From Flavobacteriales bacterium (lineage in GTDB: Bacteria > Bacteroidota > Bacteroidia > Flavobacteriales_F > PHOS-HE28), in contig JACJZI010000004.1 of assembly GCA_020635655.1 (NCBI GenBank), forward strand, positions 124,001 to 188,000: a stretch of 64,000 nt of DNA. The letters run 5' to 3'. The notes under the pieces are model-generated. The model searched no databases and had not been told where the DNA came from. It saw only the letters and a program-made list of their open reading frames with translations. Within the stretch, counting starts at the first letter, position 1, and each line of letters begins with the position of its first letter. Both the position numbers and the translations under genes were made by a program. Positions 25,117 to 33,998 of the stretch are shown in pieces.

Positions 25117-25770
25117 TCAGGCCGGCTCCAGTTCCTTCTTCGCCAGGTAGAAATCGACCATTTCGAGCGACGTGTCCTTGACGCGGGCCTCCAGTTCCTT
25201 CAGGGTCTTGGGCGGCGGTACGATCACCTTCTCACCCTTCCTCCAGTTCACCGGCAGGGCGCATTTGTTGGCGTCCACGGTCTGCATCGCCTCCAGCACG
25301 CGCTTGATCTCGTCCATGTTGCGGCCCACGTTGAGCGGGTAGTACATGATCAGCCGGATGATGCCCTTGGGGTCGATGAAGAAGACGGCCCGCACGGCCT
25401 CGGTGCTGTGGGCGTTCTCGTGCAGCATCCCATAGAGCTTCGCCACCTTCATGTCGATGTCGGCGATGATGGGGAAGTCCATGTACACGCCGGTCTTCTC
25501 CTTCACGTTGTTCACCCAGGCGACGTGGCTGTGGATGCTGTCGATGCTCAGGCCGATCAACTTCGTATCGTGCCCGGCGAACCATTTGCCGTTCTCGGCG
25601 AAGGCGCTCAGTTCGGTGGTGCACACCGGCGTGAAGTCGGCCGGATGGCTGAACAGGATGGTCCAGTGGTCCTTGATGTATTCGCTGAAGCGCAGGACGC
25701 CGTGGGTGGTGTTCGCCTCGAAATCGGGAGCCTGGTCGCCGATCCGGGGCATGTGAACGTTGTTCTCCAT
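25117..25770 (-). CDS. 1-Cys peroxiredoxin (Prx6-type)
   Basis: A 217-residue peroxiredoxin. The peroxidatic Cys is in HPADFTPVCTTELS. The length, the C-terminal extension (LPVNWRKGEKVIVPPP) and the YPLNVGRNMDEI segment match Prx6-type enzymes that reduce H2O2 and alkyl hydroperoxides. Other cysteines occur but none in the resolving position of typical 2-Cys enzymes. ATG 25770 gives the standard N-terminus; a minus-strand TAGCTTTG box at 25802-25795 supports it and places transcription start after the alternative upstream ATG. Confidence 0.93.
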   Translation of the reverse strand: MENNVHMPRIGDQAPDFEANTTHGVLRFSEYIKDHWTILFSHPADFTPVCTTELSAFAENGKWFAGHDTKLIGLSIDSIHSHVAWVNNVKEKTGVYMDFPIIADIDMKVAKLYGMLHENAHSTEAVRAVFFIDPKGIIRLIMYYPLNVGRNMDEIKRVLEAMQTVDANKCALPVNWRKGEKVIVPPPKTLKELEARVKDTSLEMVDFYLAKKELEPA

Positions 25771-25794
25771 GTGGGTTCCTTGTTGTTGCGCTGG

Positions 25795-25802
25795 CAAAGC
25801 TA
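25795..25802 (-). promoter_or_regulatory. TAnnTTTG -7 element for the peroxiredoxin gene
   Basis: The minus strand reads TAGCTTTG, an exact consensus match, 24 nt before the ATG at 25770. Confidence 0.55.
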
Positions 25803-25835
25803 GACCCGGTCCCAGGTGGCAGCAGGTGATGGATG

Positions 25836-26843
25836 TCACGATCCGGACGGAGGTACGTCATCCGATCCGTGCTTCGCATTGTCCAGCACGGTGGCCAGCT
25901 CCCAGGTGATCCGCCGCTGGAAGGTCTGCCTGCGCTCCGGGCAATCGTCCAACGCACAGATGGCGCAGGAGGCGGGCAGGCAGGGGTCCATGTGGATGAA
26001 GAGCTCCACGCGCCGGTCGTAGCGCGCGTTCACCAAGTGCTCCATGGTGGCGATGCGTTCGTGGGCCTGTTCCAGGGTGTAGTACCAGGGCAGTGTCGCA
26101 TGACAATCGATGTGCAGGGTGCTGCCGAACTTGATCACCCGGAAATTGTGCAGGTCCACCCAGTCGGGCCGCCGTTCGTGCTCCAGGATGGACACCATTT
26201 CGGCGGCCACCACCATGTCCGTCTCGTCCATGATGCCGGCCACGGACCGCCGGAGCACCCGCACGCCCTGCACCAGGATGAACACACCGAAACCGATGGC
26301 GAAGAGGGCATCGAGCCGTTGTTCGCCGGTGATCAGGATCAGCGACAGACCGACCAGCATCGCCAGCGTGCTCCACGCATCGCTCAGGAGGTGCGTGCCA
26401 CCGGCCTCCATGGTGATCGAATGCGACCGCCTGCCGCGTCGGCGCAGCAACAGGCCCATCACCAGGTTGACCGCCCCGGCGCCCCCGGTGAGCGCGATGC
26501 CGCTCCCCAGTTCATGCACCTGATGACCGTGCATCAGGGCGAGCAGCGCCCTGATGATGATGAAGATGCCGGCGATGCCGATCATGCCGCCTTCGATGCC
26601 GGCACTGATGAACTCGACCTTGCCATGGCCATAGGGATGCTCCCGATCACGCGGTTTCGCGGCCAACAGCAGGCTGTAGAGCGCGAAGGCGCCCGCGACG
26701 ACGTTCACGATGCTCTCCAGGGCATCGCTGAGCACGGCATTGCTGTGGGTGATGCGCCAGGCGAGGAACTTCAGCCCCATGAGCAGGGCGCCCATGACCA
26801 CCACGACGACCTGGGTCCGGATGTTGGCGCGCGCCGTCCGCAT
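25836..26843 (-). CDS. Cation diffusion facilitator (CDF) family metal exporter
   Basis: A 335-residue inner-membrane protein with about six helices and a cytoplasmic C-terminal domain. CDF features are SNAVLSDALESIVN in helix II and THLLSDAWSTL in helix V (metal-site residues), and HPYGHGKVEF between helices. It probably exports Zn2+, Fe2+ or Mn2+ in exchange for protons. The C-terminus carries a Cys cluster, DPCLPASCAICALDDCPERR, that could bind metal. It is transcribed alone, divergent from the Crp-like gene. Confidence 0.88.
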   Translation of the reverse strand: MRTARANIRTQVVVVVMGALLMGLKFLAWRITHSNAVLSDALESIVNVVAGAFALYSLLLAAKPRDREHPYGHGKVEFISAGIEGGMIGIAGIFIIIRALLALMHGHQVHELGSGIALTGGAGAVNLVMGLLLRRRGRRSHSITMEAGGTHLLSDAWSTLAMLVGLSLILITGEQRLDALFAIGFGVFILVQGVRVLRRSVAGIMDETDMVVAAEMVSILEHERRPDWVDLHNFRVIKFGSTLHIDCHATLPWYYTLEQAHERIATMEHLVNARYDRRVELFIHMDPCLPASCAICALDDCPERRQTFQRRITWELATVLDNAKHGSDDVPPSGS

Positions 26844-26933
26844 CGCACAAGTTTAGCAGGCCCGGGCGGGGCCGGATGGCCGCGACGCGCGATCGGTCCG
26901 CCGGCGACCCGGCGCGCATCGGTGCCGTCTCCC

Positions 26934-26941
26934 TATTTTCG
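26934..26941 (+). promoter_or_regulatory. TAnnTTTG-like -7 element for the Crp/Fnr gene
   Basis: TATTTTCG, one mismatch to the consensus, ends 7 nt before the ATG at 26948. This supports that start over an in-frame one at 26876. Confidence 0.4.
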
Positions 26942-26947
26942 GTGCCC

Positions 26948-27577
26948 ATGGACGACCTGTTGCTCGCGCGCAAGGCGCTGCCCCTGCTGGAAGGGGAGGT
27001 GGTGGAAAAGATGCTCGCCGCGGGCAAGGTGGTGGATGCGCCCGAGGGAACGATGATCCTGCACGAGGGGGGCTATGTGCGCGAGCTGCCGATCCTGCTG
27101 GAGGGCCTGGTCCGGGTGTATACCGGCAACGACGAGAAGGAGCTGTTGCTCTACTACATCGAACCGGCGCAGAGCTGCGTGATGAGCTTCGCGGCGATGA
27201 TGGACCACACGTCGAGCCGGATCAATGCGGTGACGGAGGTGCCGAGCAAGTTGCTGATGCTTCCCGAGCCGAAGATGCGGGCCCTGGTCACCGAGAACCC
27301 GTCCCTGATGCACCTGCTGCTCCAGCAGTACCAGCAGCGGTACAATGACATGCTCACCACGGTGCAGCAGGTGGCGTTCGGCGATCTGCCCACGCGCCTG
27401 ATGCTTCATTTGGAGCGTCTGGCGGAGGTCACGGGATCCCGTACGCTCGACGTCAGGCATGTGAAGCTGGCCCAGGAGCTGGGCACGGCGCGGGAGGTGG
27501 TGACACGCACGCTGAAGAAGCTGGAACGCGAGGGGCGGCTCCGACAGAAAGGGCGCACCATCGAATTGCTGAAGTGA
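26948..27577 (+). CDS. Crp/Fnr-family transcriptional regulator
   Basis: A 209-residue regulator with an N-terminal cNMP-binding-type beta barrel (about 1-120) and a C-terminal winged helix (LDVRHVKLAQELGTAREVVTRTLKKLEREGRL, recognition helix around REVVTRTLKKL). There is no four-Cys Fe-S cluster arrangement as in Fnr. Effector unknown. The next gene, a DUF2892 membrane protein, often pairs with such regulators in this phylum and may be a target. Confidence 0.88.
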   Translation: MDDLLLARKALPLLEGEVVEKMLAAGKVVDAPEGTMILHEGGYVRELPILLEGLVRVYTGNDEKELLLYYIEPAQSCVMSFAAMMDHTSSRINAVTEVPSKLLMLPEPKMRALVTENPSLMHLLLQQYQQRYNDMLTTVQQVAFGDLPTRLMLHLERLAEVTGSRTLDVRHVKLAQELGTAREVVTRTLKKLEREGRLRQKGRTIELLK

Positions 27578-27671
27578 CGTGGGTCACCGTCCGGGCGGTC
27601 CCGGAGGATGGAAATTCGTGATGAAGTTCCGCGGAGTACCGGCTGCGGCCTTCACACAAAACCCGGAGATC

Positions 27672-27878
27672 ATGAAAAAGAACATGGGAAGTGTCGACCG
27701 CATCGTGCGCATCATGCTGGCGGTCGTGTTCGGTGTGCTGTACTACACCGGTGTGGTGAGCGGCACCCTCGGGATCGTCCTGCTCGTCCTGGGCGCGGTG
27801 TTCCTATTGACGGCCCTGGTGAACTGGTGCCCGATCTATGCGGCGCTGGGCCTGCGTACGCGGCCCAAGGAGCAATAG
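27672..27878 (+). CDS. DUF2892 (YgaP-transmembrane-like) small membrane protein
   Basis: A 68-residue protein with two predicted transmembrane helices (IMLAVVFGVLYYTGV and GIVLLVLGAVFLLTALV) and the DUF2892 ending NWCPIYAALGLRT, which includes a conserved Cys. Function is unproven; relatives are the membrane part of YgaP-like rhodaneses. ATG 27672 begins MKKNMGSVDRIVR, the usual start; upstream codons look noncoding. Confidence 0.82.
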   Translation: MKKNMGSVDRIVRIMLAVVFGVLYYTGVVSGTLGIVLLVLGAVFLLTALVNWCPIYAALGLRTRPKEQ

Positions 27879-28126
27879 GGGCCACCGTGCGGCGGACGCG
27901 TGGGACCCTGGAGCACGGACCTCCGACACACGCGGACGATCACGGCATCTTCCGATCAAGCGGATCGCCGGGTCCATGTGCATCGGTGTTCCTCCGCGGT
28001 CCATGTCCTGCTACGGGTCGCGCCGTCCGGCGCGGTTCCAAGATCCGATGGCCTGGTCCGCCTTGGGCGGGACGGCGGGGAGTGGCGCAGCTTTCGTAAG
28101 CTTGCGGCCGTTTTCCCGCTTCGTCC

Positions 28127-29431
28127 ATGTATATCCTGATCGCGCTCGTCTTCGTCCTGGGCTATACGGCCATCGCGCTTGAGCACCCGCTGAAGATCAA
28201 CAAGGCGGCCACGGCCGTGCTGACAGGCATGCTCATCTGGACGATGATCATGCTGGGCCATCATCTGCTCTTCACGGGCGAACATGCCGGCAAGGACTTC
28301 CTACTGACGGAGCTGATGGAGCACCTCAGCGACATCGCAAGCATCCTGTTCTTCCTGATCGGCGCGATGACGGTGGTGGAGTTGATGGACGCCCACGAGG
28401 GCTTCCGCGTGATCACCGACAGGATCAAGAGCACCAACCGGCTGCTCCTCCTCTGGGTGCTGGGCTTCATCGCCTTCTTCCTGAGCGCGGCACTGGACAA
28501 CATGACCACGGCGATCGTGATGTCGGCGCTGCTGCGGAAGTTCATCAAGAACAAGGAGGACCTGTGGACATTCGCGGGAATGGTGATCATCGCCGCAAAT
28601 GCAGGTGGGGCCTGGAGCCCGATCGGCGACGTCACGACGATCATGTTGTGGATCGGGGGACAGGTCAGCACGATGAACATCATCGTCAAGTTGATCGCGC
28701 CCAGCCTGGTGTGCCTCATCATCCCATTGGCCTGGTTGAGCTTCACCTCCCGGGGGAGGCTGGAGCTGCTGAGCGTGCCGGACGACGAACTGGAGCACGA
28801 CCCTGCCAAACTGACCAAGGGCGAGAAGTACCTCGTGTTCTTCCTGGGCCTGGGCACCCTGCTGGGCGTGCCCATCTTCAAGAACTACACCCACCTGCCG
28901 CCGTTCATGGGGATCATGCTGGGCCTGGGCGTCCTTTGGGTGGTCACCGAAGTGATCCACATGCGCCACCCGCGCTGGCGGGAACGCGACCGGATGACGG
29001 TGAGCACCGTGCTGAAGAACATCGACCACAGCAGCATCCTCTTCTTCCTGGGCATTCTCGTTGCGGTGGCCGGATTGCAGGTGGCCGGTCATCTGGGCGA
29101 CCTGGCGCGGTTCCTGGAGAACAACCTGAGCAGCATCTACGCGATCAACGGCACCATCGGCGTGCTGTCGGCCATCGTGGACAACGTGCCGCTGGTGGCC
29201 GCCGCCATGGGCATGTACCCGATGACCGAGTTCCCACAGGACCATGCCTTTTGGGAATTGCTCGCGCTGTGCGCAGGTACGGGCGGTAGCATCCTGATCA
29301 TCGGCTCGGCCGCGGGCGTGGCCGTCATGGGCATCCTGGGCATCGACTTCATCTGGTACCTCAAGCGGATGAGCATCCCGGCGCTGCTGGGATATGTGGG
29401 CGGCATCCTCACGTTCTGGCTCCTCTGGTGA
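28127..29431 (+). CDS. nhaD: NhaD-type Na+/H+ antiporter, copy 1
   Basis: A 434-residue ion-transporter superfamily protein with 11-13 hydrophobic helices. Typical NhaD stretches are ALEHPLKINKAATAVLTG, FLSAALDNMTTAIVM, ANAGGAWSPIGDVTTIMLW and IVDNVPLVAAAMGM. It would expel Na+ (or Li+) in exchange for H+ for pH and salt tolerance. The second copy follows after 114 nt. The preceding gap of about 250 nt holds no gene. Confidence 0.92.
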   Translation: MYILIALVFVLGYTAIALEHPLKINKAATAVLTGMLIWTMIMLGHHLLFTGEHAGKDFLLTELMEHLSDIASILFFLIGAMTVVELMDAHEGFRVITDRIKSTNRLLLLWVLGFIAFFLSAALDNMTTAIVMSALLRKFIKNKEDLWTFAGMVIIAANAGGAWSPIGDVTTIMLWIGGQVSTMNIIVKLIAPSLVCLIIPLAWLSFTSRGRLELLSVPDDELEHDPAKLTKGEKYLVFFLGLGTLLGVPIFKNYTHLPPFMGIMLGLGVLWVVTEVIHMRHPRWRERDRMTVSTVLKNIDHSSILFFLGILVAVAGLQVAGHLGDLARFLENNLSSIYAINGTIGVLSAIVDNVPLVAAAMGMYPMTEFPQDHAFWELLALCAGTGGSILIIGSAAGVAVMGILGIDFIWYLKRMSIPALLGYVGGILTFWLLW

Positions 29432-29438
29432 GCGTCCT

Positions 29439-29461
29439 CCGCCGATCTTGACGATCGGTGG
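29439..29461 (+). terminator. Hairpin between the two nhaD copies
   Basis: CCGCCGATC (29439-29447), loop TTGAC and GATCGGTGG (29453-29461) form a 9-bp stem with one G-T pair. No T-run follows, so it may be a Rho-dependent or processing site rather than a true terminator. Confidence 0.4.
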
Positions 29462-29545
29462 TAGAGAAAAAAACAGGGGAGGAGGTGAACAACCGATCCG
29501 GGTGACCTTCACCTTTGGGCCCAACTTTCACCCTCCACCGCCACC

Positions 29546-30892
29546 ATGTACATCCTCATCGCGCTGGTCTTCGTGATCGGCTATGCGTGCATCGCCCTGG
29601 AACATCCGTTGCATGTGAACAAGGCGGCCTCCGCGCTCATCACGGGCGTGATCATCTGGGTGCTGCTGATGATCGGCGCGGATCATTTCGTGAACACGCA
29701 GGGGGCCGCGTTCCAGGCTTGGAGCAGCCAGAACGTGCAGGGAGGCGCGGTCGATCCGGCGCATGCGTTCATGGGTCACCAGTTGCTGGAGCACCTGAGC
29801 AACATCGCCAGCATCCTCTTCTTCCTGCTCGGCGCCATGACCATCGTGGAGCTGATCGATGCGCACGAAGGGTTCCGGGTGATCACGGACCGCATCACCG
29901 GCACGAAAAAGGTGCCGCTGCTCTGGATGCTGAGCATCATCACCTTTTTCCTGAGCGCCGCGCTGGACAACATGACCACCGCGATCGTGATGTGCGCGCT
30001 GCTGCGCAAGCTGGTCAAGGACAAGGAGACGCTGTGGACCTTCGCCGGCATGGTGATCGTCGCGGCCAACGCCGGCGGGGCCTGGAGCCCGATCGGTGAC
30101 GTGACCACGATCATGCTCTGGATCGGGGGGCAGGTCACCACGGTGAACATCATCCTGAAACTGGTCGCCCCCAGCCTGGTGTGCCTGGTGCTGCCGTTGC
30201 TCTGGTTCACGTTCACCATGAAAGGCACGATCGAACGGCCGCATCTGGCCGATGATGCCCACGTGGTGAAGGTCACGCGCAACGAGCAGCTCCTCATCTT
30301 CTTCGTCGGTCTGGCCTCACTGCTGGGCGTGCCCCTGTTCAAGACGTACACCCATCTGCCGCCCTACATGGGTATCCTGCTCGGGCTCGGGATCCTATGG
30401 CTGATCACCGAGCTCATGCACAAGGAAGGGGCGGAGAACGGGAAGGGCTATCTGATGGTTTCCGCCACCTTGAAGCGGATCGATTCGGCCAGCATCCTGT
30501 TCTTCCTCGGGATACTGACCGCGGTGGCCGGACTGGAAACAGCGGGACACCTGGAGGACGCCTCCCTGTTCCTGAACGAGCACCTCGGCAGCATCTACAC
30601 CATCAACGGCATGATCGGTCTGTTGAGCGCCGTGGTGGACAACATCCCGCTGGTGGCCGCAGGCATGGGGATGTACCCGCTATCGGAATTCCCGCCCGAC
30701 AGTCCGTTCTGGGAGTTGCTGGCCCTGTGTGCCGGAACAGGCGGCAGCATCCTGATCATCGGTTCGGCGGCGGGCGTGGCCACGATGGGCATCCTCGGCA
30801 TCGAGTTCATCTGGTACGTGAAGAAGATCGCGTTCCCCGCCGCATTGGGCTATTTCGGCGGGATCCTGGCCTTCTGGATGATCTGGGGTTGA
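29546..30892 (+). CDS. nhaD: NhaD-type Na+/H+ antiporter, copy 2
   Basis: A 448-residue paralogue of the preceding gene, about 70% identical by eye through the core helices (ALDNMTTAIVMCALLRK; ANAGGAWSPIGDVTTIML; VVDNIPLVAAGMGMYPL). It differs mainly by an insert of about 18 residues after helix II (QAWSSQNVQGGAVDPAHAF). The pair arose by tandem duplication. The insert probably lies in a periplasmic loop and could change regulation or ion preference. Confidence 0.92.
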   Translation: MYILIALVFVIGYACIALEHPLHVNKAASALITGVIIWVLLMIGADHFVNTQGAAFQAWSSQNVQGGAVDPAHAFMGHQLLEHLSNIASILFFLLGAMTIVELIDAHEGFRVITDRITGTKKVPLLWMLSIITFFLSAALDNMTTAIVMCALLRKLVKDKETLWTFAGMVIVAANAGGAWSPIGDVTTIMLWIGGQVTTVNIILKLVAPSLVCLVLPLLWFTFTMKGTIERPHLADDAHVVKVTRNEQLLIFFVGLASLLGVPLFKTYTHLPPYMGILLGLGILWLITELMHKEGAENGKGYLMVSATLKRIDSASILFFLGILTAVAGLETAGHLEDASLFLNEHLGSIYTINGMIGLLSAVVDNIPLVAAGMGMYPLSEFPPDSPFWELLALCAGTGGSILIIGSAAGVATMGILGIEFIWYVKKIAFPAALGYFGGILAFWMIWG

Positions 30893-30912
30893 ATCCTCCG
30901 GATCGAACGTGA

Positions 30913-31755
30913 TCAACGTCCGGCGCCTCGCTCCAACAGGTCCAATACCGCCGGCAGGCCGTCCACCTGGATCGCATCCGGTCCCGATCCCAGCGCGCTG
31001 TGCAGCGTGGACCGATCGCCGATGCCGAAAAGGCTCACGTACAGATGGGCCGCGTGTGCACGATCCACCAGGTCCGGGCTTGCATGACGCTTGTGCACGG
31101 TCAGTCCATCAAGGCCGGACCTTACCGCGATGCCGATCCCGGCCTCGATGTCATCGCAGTAGAGCGATCGGCGCAATGGTCCCGCCTCACCCAGCACGTG
31201 CAGGAACTCCTCCGTCCTGCATTCCACGCGGACGATGTCGGTCCAGTGCTTGTCCAGGACGACCTTGGTCAGCTCCGCCGCGAACGCACGCAAGTAGGTG
31301 GACCACGCACCGGATGTCCGCACCTTCACGTCGAACACCATCTCCTTGGGGCGGTGGGTGGCGATGATCCCTTCCAGTGCATGCAGGGGCATGATCTTGG
31401 ACCGGCCCTCATCCAACAGATAGGTGCATGATCGCAGTTCGTTCCAGGTATGGTCGTTGACCATGCCATGGCATGGCGTCAGCGCATCCAGGTCCATGTC
31501 GTGGAACGCCACCAGAACGCAGTCCCGGGTCATCTGCACATCCAGTTCAATGCCGTCAGCACCTTGGGCCAATGCCTGTTCCAGGGAGGTGGCGCAATCC
31601 ATGGGCACATCCGAGGTCGCCCCCATCCCTCCGTGTCCGATGACCAGGACGTTCCTCGCAGCATCCGGATCGATGCATGCGGTGAACGATGAAAAAAGGA
31701 AGGACCACGCGATGGCACTTGCGAACCAGGCCCGTCCATGAACGATCTGCTCCAT
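30913..31755 (-). CDS. Glycerophosphodiester phosphodiesterase-like lipoprotein
   Basis: A 280-residue GDPD-family TIM-barrel protein. Catalytic positions are H41 in IGHGGMG (the family usually has HRG), E70 and D72 in GIELDVQM, and H85-D86 in AFHDMDLD. The N-terminus is a signal peptide ending in FTAC (C27), a plausible lipobox. It would hydrolyse glycerophosphodiesters at the cell envelope to glycerol-3-phosphate and alcohol. The Arg-to-Gly change after the first His is unusual but seen in exported relatives. Confidence 0.82.
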   Translation of the reverse strand: MEQIVHGRAWFASAIAWSFLFSSFTACIDPDAARNVLVIGHGGMGATSDVPMDCATSLEQALAQGADGIELDVQMTRDCVLVAFHDMDLDALTPCHGMVNDHTWNELRSCTYLLDEGRSKIMPLHALEGIIATHRPKEMVFDVKVRTSGAWSTYLRAFAAELTKVVLDKHWTDIVRVECRTEEFLHVLGEAGPLRRSLYCDDIEAGIGIAVRSGLDGLTVHKRHASPDLVDRAHAAHLYVSLFGIGDRSTLHSALGSGPDAIQVDGLPAVLDLLERGAGR

Positions 31756-31788
31756 GCGGCATGAAATATCGGCCCGGAGCGCAGGGGG

Positions 31789-33549
31789 CTAGCGGATGAA
31801 TTGACGGTCCAGGACCGTCCTGTTCCCACGTTCGTCCGTCACTTCCAGGTGGAACTGCCGATCCCCTGCGCCGGCGCTGTGGCTATCGAAGGTATGCGTC
31901 AGGCGATGTTGTTTGGGGTCGTAGGTCATCAGGACCCAGTTGCCGTCGAGCGTCGCGGTCCAGCTGTCGATGCCTGAAAGGTCGTCGTCCACACGCACCT
32001 GGAAAGCCGTGCGGCCGCGCATGTCGGCCCGGAGGTCCACCGGTGTGACCTTCGGTGGAAGGGTGTCGATGCGCACGCTGAAGGTCCCGAACTGCTTGAC
32101 GGTGGTGGTCACGGAGCCGTCCGCGTACCGGCCGCCTTCGGGAGAAGGCCGCCCCTTGCGATCGGAACGTACCACCAGGGCTTTTTCCCACAGACGCTCC
32201 TCCAGGCCGGGCACATCGATCCGCATCTGACAGGCGCTCTGAAGCGGGGTCCGATCATCCATGACCTGATAGCGCGGGCCAATGTCCCGTATACCGCTGC
32301 CCTGCCGGGAGACCTCCATGGGCACATCCTCATACAGTGCATGGGCGGGGATGGTCATTCGGAACCCGGGCAGGTTCACCTGGTTGTCCCGATCCCAATG
32401 GAACATGTTGGTGGACCCGGGCAGGGTGGCGAAGCCCCTGACGTCCGAAGGGTCGGCCCCGATGAGTTGGAACGTGAGCGTGGACGAATTGCCCGCCGCA
32501 TCGATGGCGATGATGCGGATATCCAGCGTATCGTCCGGCGCCACCACGATCCGGCCATGGTCCTTTCCGGTCAACAGTCCGGACCGATCATTAGGCAGAT
32601 CATAGAGGCGGTGGTAGTGCATGTCGGCATCCGCATAGAGACCATAGTCCATGCGAGCGTTCACGTAGCGTTGCTTTTCGAAATCGACCTCATCGAGGTG
32701 CACTTCGCTGGACGTGGTCCCGTTCACCTGGAGTTCCAATCGGCGGACGCCGCAGGTATTGTCGGACCCGTTGTAGTGGTCCACGGCGTGAACGGCGATC
32801 CCGATGGCGCCCAGTGCCGCGGGATGGTCCCCGGGACGAAGTGTGTAATGGCCCTGTCCGCCCTCCGTGGGGAATCCGAGCGCACGCCCCGGATACGGAG
32901 AGACCCGCGCTCCGGTGTCCAGGGGATAGAAGCGCACGCCGCGCAGCACGGGAGGAAGATCATCCTCCAGGTGAAGTCCATAGGCCTGGGGGTCCAATGC
33001 ATGTTGATCGGCCGTTCGGCGCACCTCGAAATGCAGGTGCGGGGCCGCGGAACCGCCGGTGTTCCCACTGTAGGCCACCACCTGGTCCGCTTTCACCGGC
33101 AACGCACCGGCCGGCACGCCGATGTCGATCGAGGAACTGCGCTGTCGGTAGTGGGTGTCCAACGCATATTGGGCGATCTCGGGCGCGAACCGGCTCAAGT
33201 GACCATAGACGGTCGTGAGGCCACCGGGATGATCGATATAGAGCGCCAGCCCATACCCCCATGGACCGACCTTGATCCGCGAGACCTGTCCATCCGCTGC
33301 CGCATGCACGGGCAAACCCTGCCGTCCGTCCGTCTTCAGGTCGACCCCGGAATGGTAATGGTTCGGCCGCAATTCCATGAAGTTACCCGCCACCCGCAGC
33401 GGGATCTCCAAAGGCGCCACCATCGGCTTCAAGAAAGATGGACCTTGACTTGAATATGCAAATGATAAGCAGCTGATTATGAGTATAATATATTGACCGC
33501 GCCGGCTGGGTGGCCTCCAGGGGATCGATCGTCTGTCCATCTGCTCCAT
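31789..33549 (-). CDS. M23 family metallopeptidase with large C-terminal region
   Basis: A 586-residue exported LytM-type peptidase. The Zn ligands are H66 and D70 (HYHSGVDLKTDG) and H173 in APHLHFEV. After the catalytic domain (to about 200) a 380-residue beta-rich region of unknown function follows. It probably cuts peptidoglycan cross-links in the periplasm. The promoter box on the minus strand (33561-33554) would start transcription almost at ATG 33549, so ATG 33540 is an equally good start. The signal peptide is IILIISCLSFAYS. Confidence 0.88.
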   Translation of the reverse strand: MEQMDRRSIPWRPPSRRGQYIILIISCLSFAYSSQGPSFLKPMVAPLEIPLRVAGNFMELRPNHYHSGVDLKTDGRQGLPVHAAADGQVSRIKVGPWGYGLALYIDHPGGLTTVYGHLSRFAPEIAQYALDTHYRQRSSSIDIGVPAGALPVKADQVVAYSGNTGGSAAPHLHFEVRRTADQHALDPQAYGLHLEDDLPPVLRGVRFYPLDTGARVSPYPGRALGFPTEGGQGHYTLRPGDHPAALGAIGIAVHAVDHYNGSDNTCGVRRLELQVNGTTSSEVHLDEVDFEKQRYVNARMDYGLYADADMHYHRLYDLPNDRSGLLTGKDHGRIVVAPDDTLDIRIIAIDAAGNSSTLTFQLIGADPSDVRGFATLPGSTNMFHWDRDNQVNLPGFRMTIPAHALYEDVPMEVSRQGSGIRDIGPRYQVMDDRTPLQSACQMRIDVPGLEERLWEKALVVRSDRKGRPSPEGGRYADGSVTTTVKQFGTFSVRIDTLPPKVTPVDLRADMRGRTAFQVRVDDDLSGIDSWTATLDGNWVLMTYDPKQHRLTHTFDSHSAGAGDRQFHLEVTDERGNRTVLDRQFIR

Positions 33550-33553
33550 GGGG

Positions 33554-33561
33554 CAAACGTA
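33554..33561 (-). promoter_or_regulatory. TAnnTTTG -7 element for the M23 peptidase gene
   Basis: The minus strand reads TACGTTTG, an exact consensus match, 4 nt before ATG 33549 and 13 nt before ATG 33540. It favours the second ATG or a leaderless start. Confidence 0.5.
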
Positions 33562-33653
33562 CCGGTGGACGCATGGTGTATGGACGGCTTGGATCGATGA
33601 CCGTCAACAACGTCAGGTTCAAACTCTTCCGGTGGGGGGATGGGGTTGGCGGT

Positions 33654-33661
33654 TATCTTTG
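33654..33661 (+). promoter_or_regulatory. TAnnTTTG -7 element for the zapA-rny operon
   Basis: TATCTTTG is an exact match, 33 nt before the ATG at 33695. It is the only such element before the three-gene unit. Confidence 0.55.
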
Positions 33662-33694
33662 GCGTCGGACCACGTAAGTGTCCATTTCCAGTAA

Positions 33695-33982
33695 ATGAGC
33701 GAACTGGTGGAGCGCCTTCGATCGATCCGGGAAAAGATGGTCCGGGTCATCGAGGAACGCCGGGAGTTGCGTGAGCGCCTGGCGGCGCTGAACGCCACCG
33801 ATCGGGAACGGATCCAGCAGCTCGATGTGCTGCGGGCCAGGGTCGCTGAGCTGGAAAAGGAGAACGAGGTCCTTCGTGCGTCCCGAACCCCGCGAACGGG
33901 TCCGGACACGCTTGGAACGAAGCAAAGGATCGATGAACTGGTGAACGAGATCGACCACTGTTTGGAACTACTGAACACTTGA
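33695..33982 (+). CDS. Small coiled-coil protein upstream of zapA
   Basis: A 95-residue cytoplasmic protein, predicted to be almost all coiled coil (VERLRSIREKMVRVIEERRELRERL; RVAELEKENEVLR), with a conserved-looking C-terminal helix (RIDELVNEIDHCLELL). It lies 16 nt before zapA. By size and layout it may be a ZapB-like or ZapA-partner division protein, but no family match is claimed. Confidence 0.75.
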   Translation: MSELVERLRSIREKMVRVIEERRELRERLAALNATDRERIQQLDVLRARVAELEKENEVLRASRTPRTGPDTLGTKQRIDELVNEIDHCLELLNT

Positions 33983-33998
33983 GCGCGGATCGTTGACC

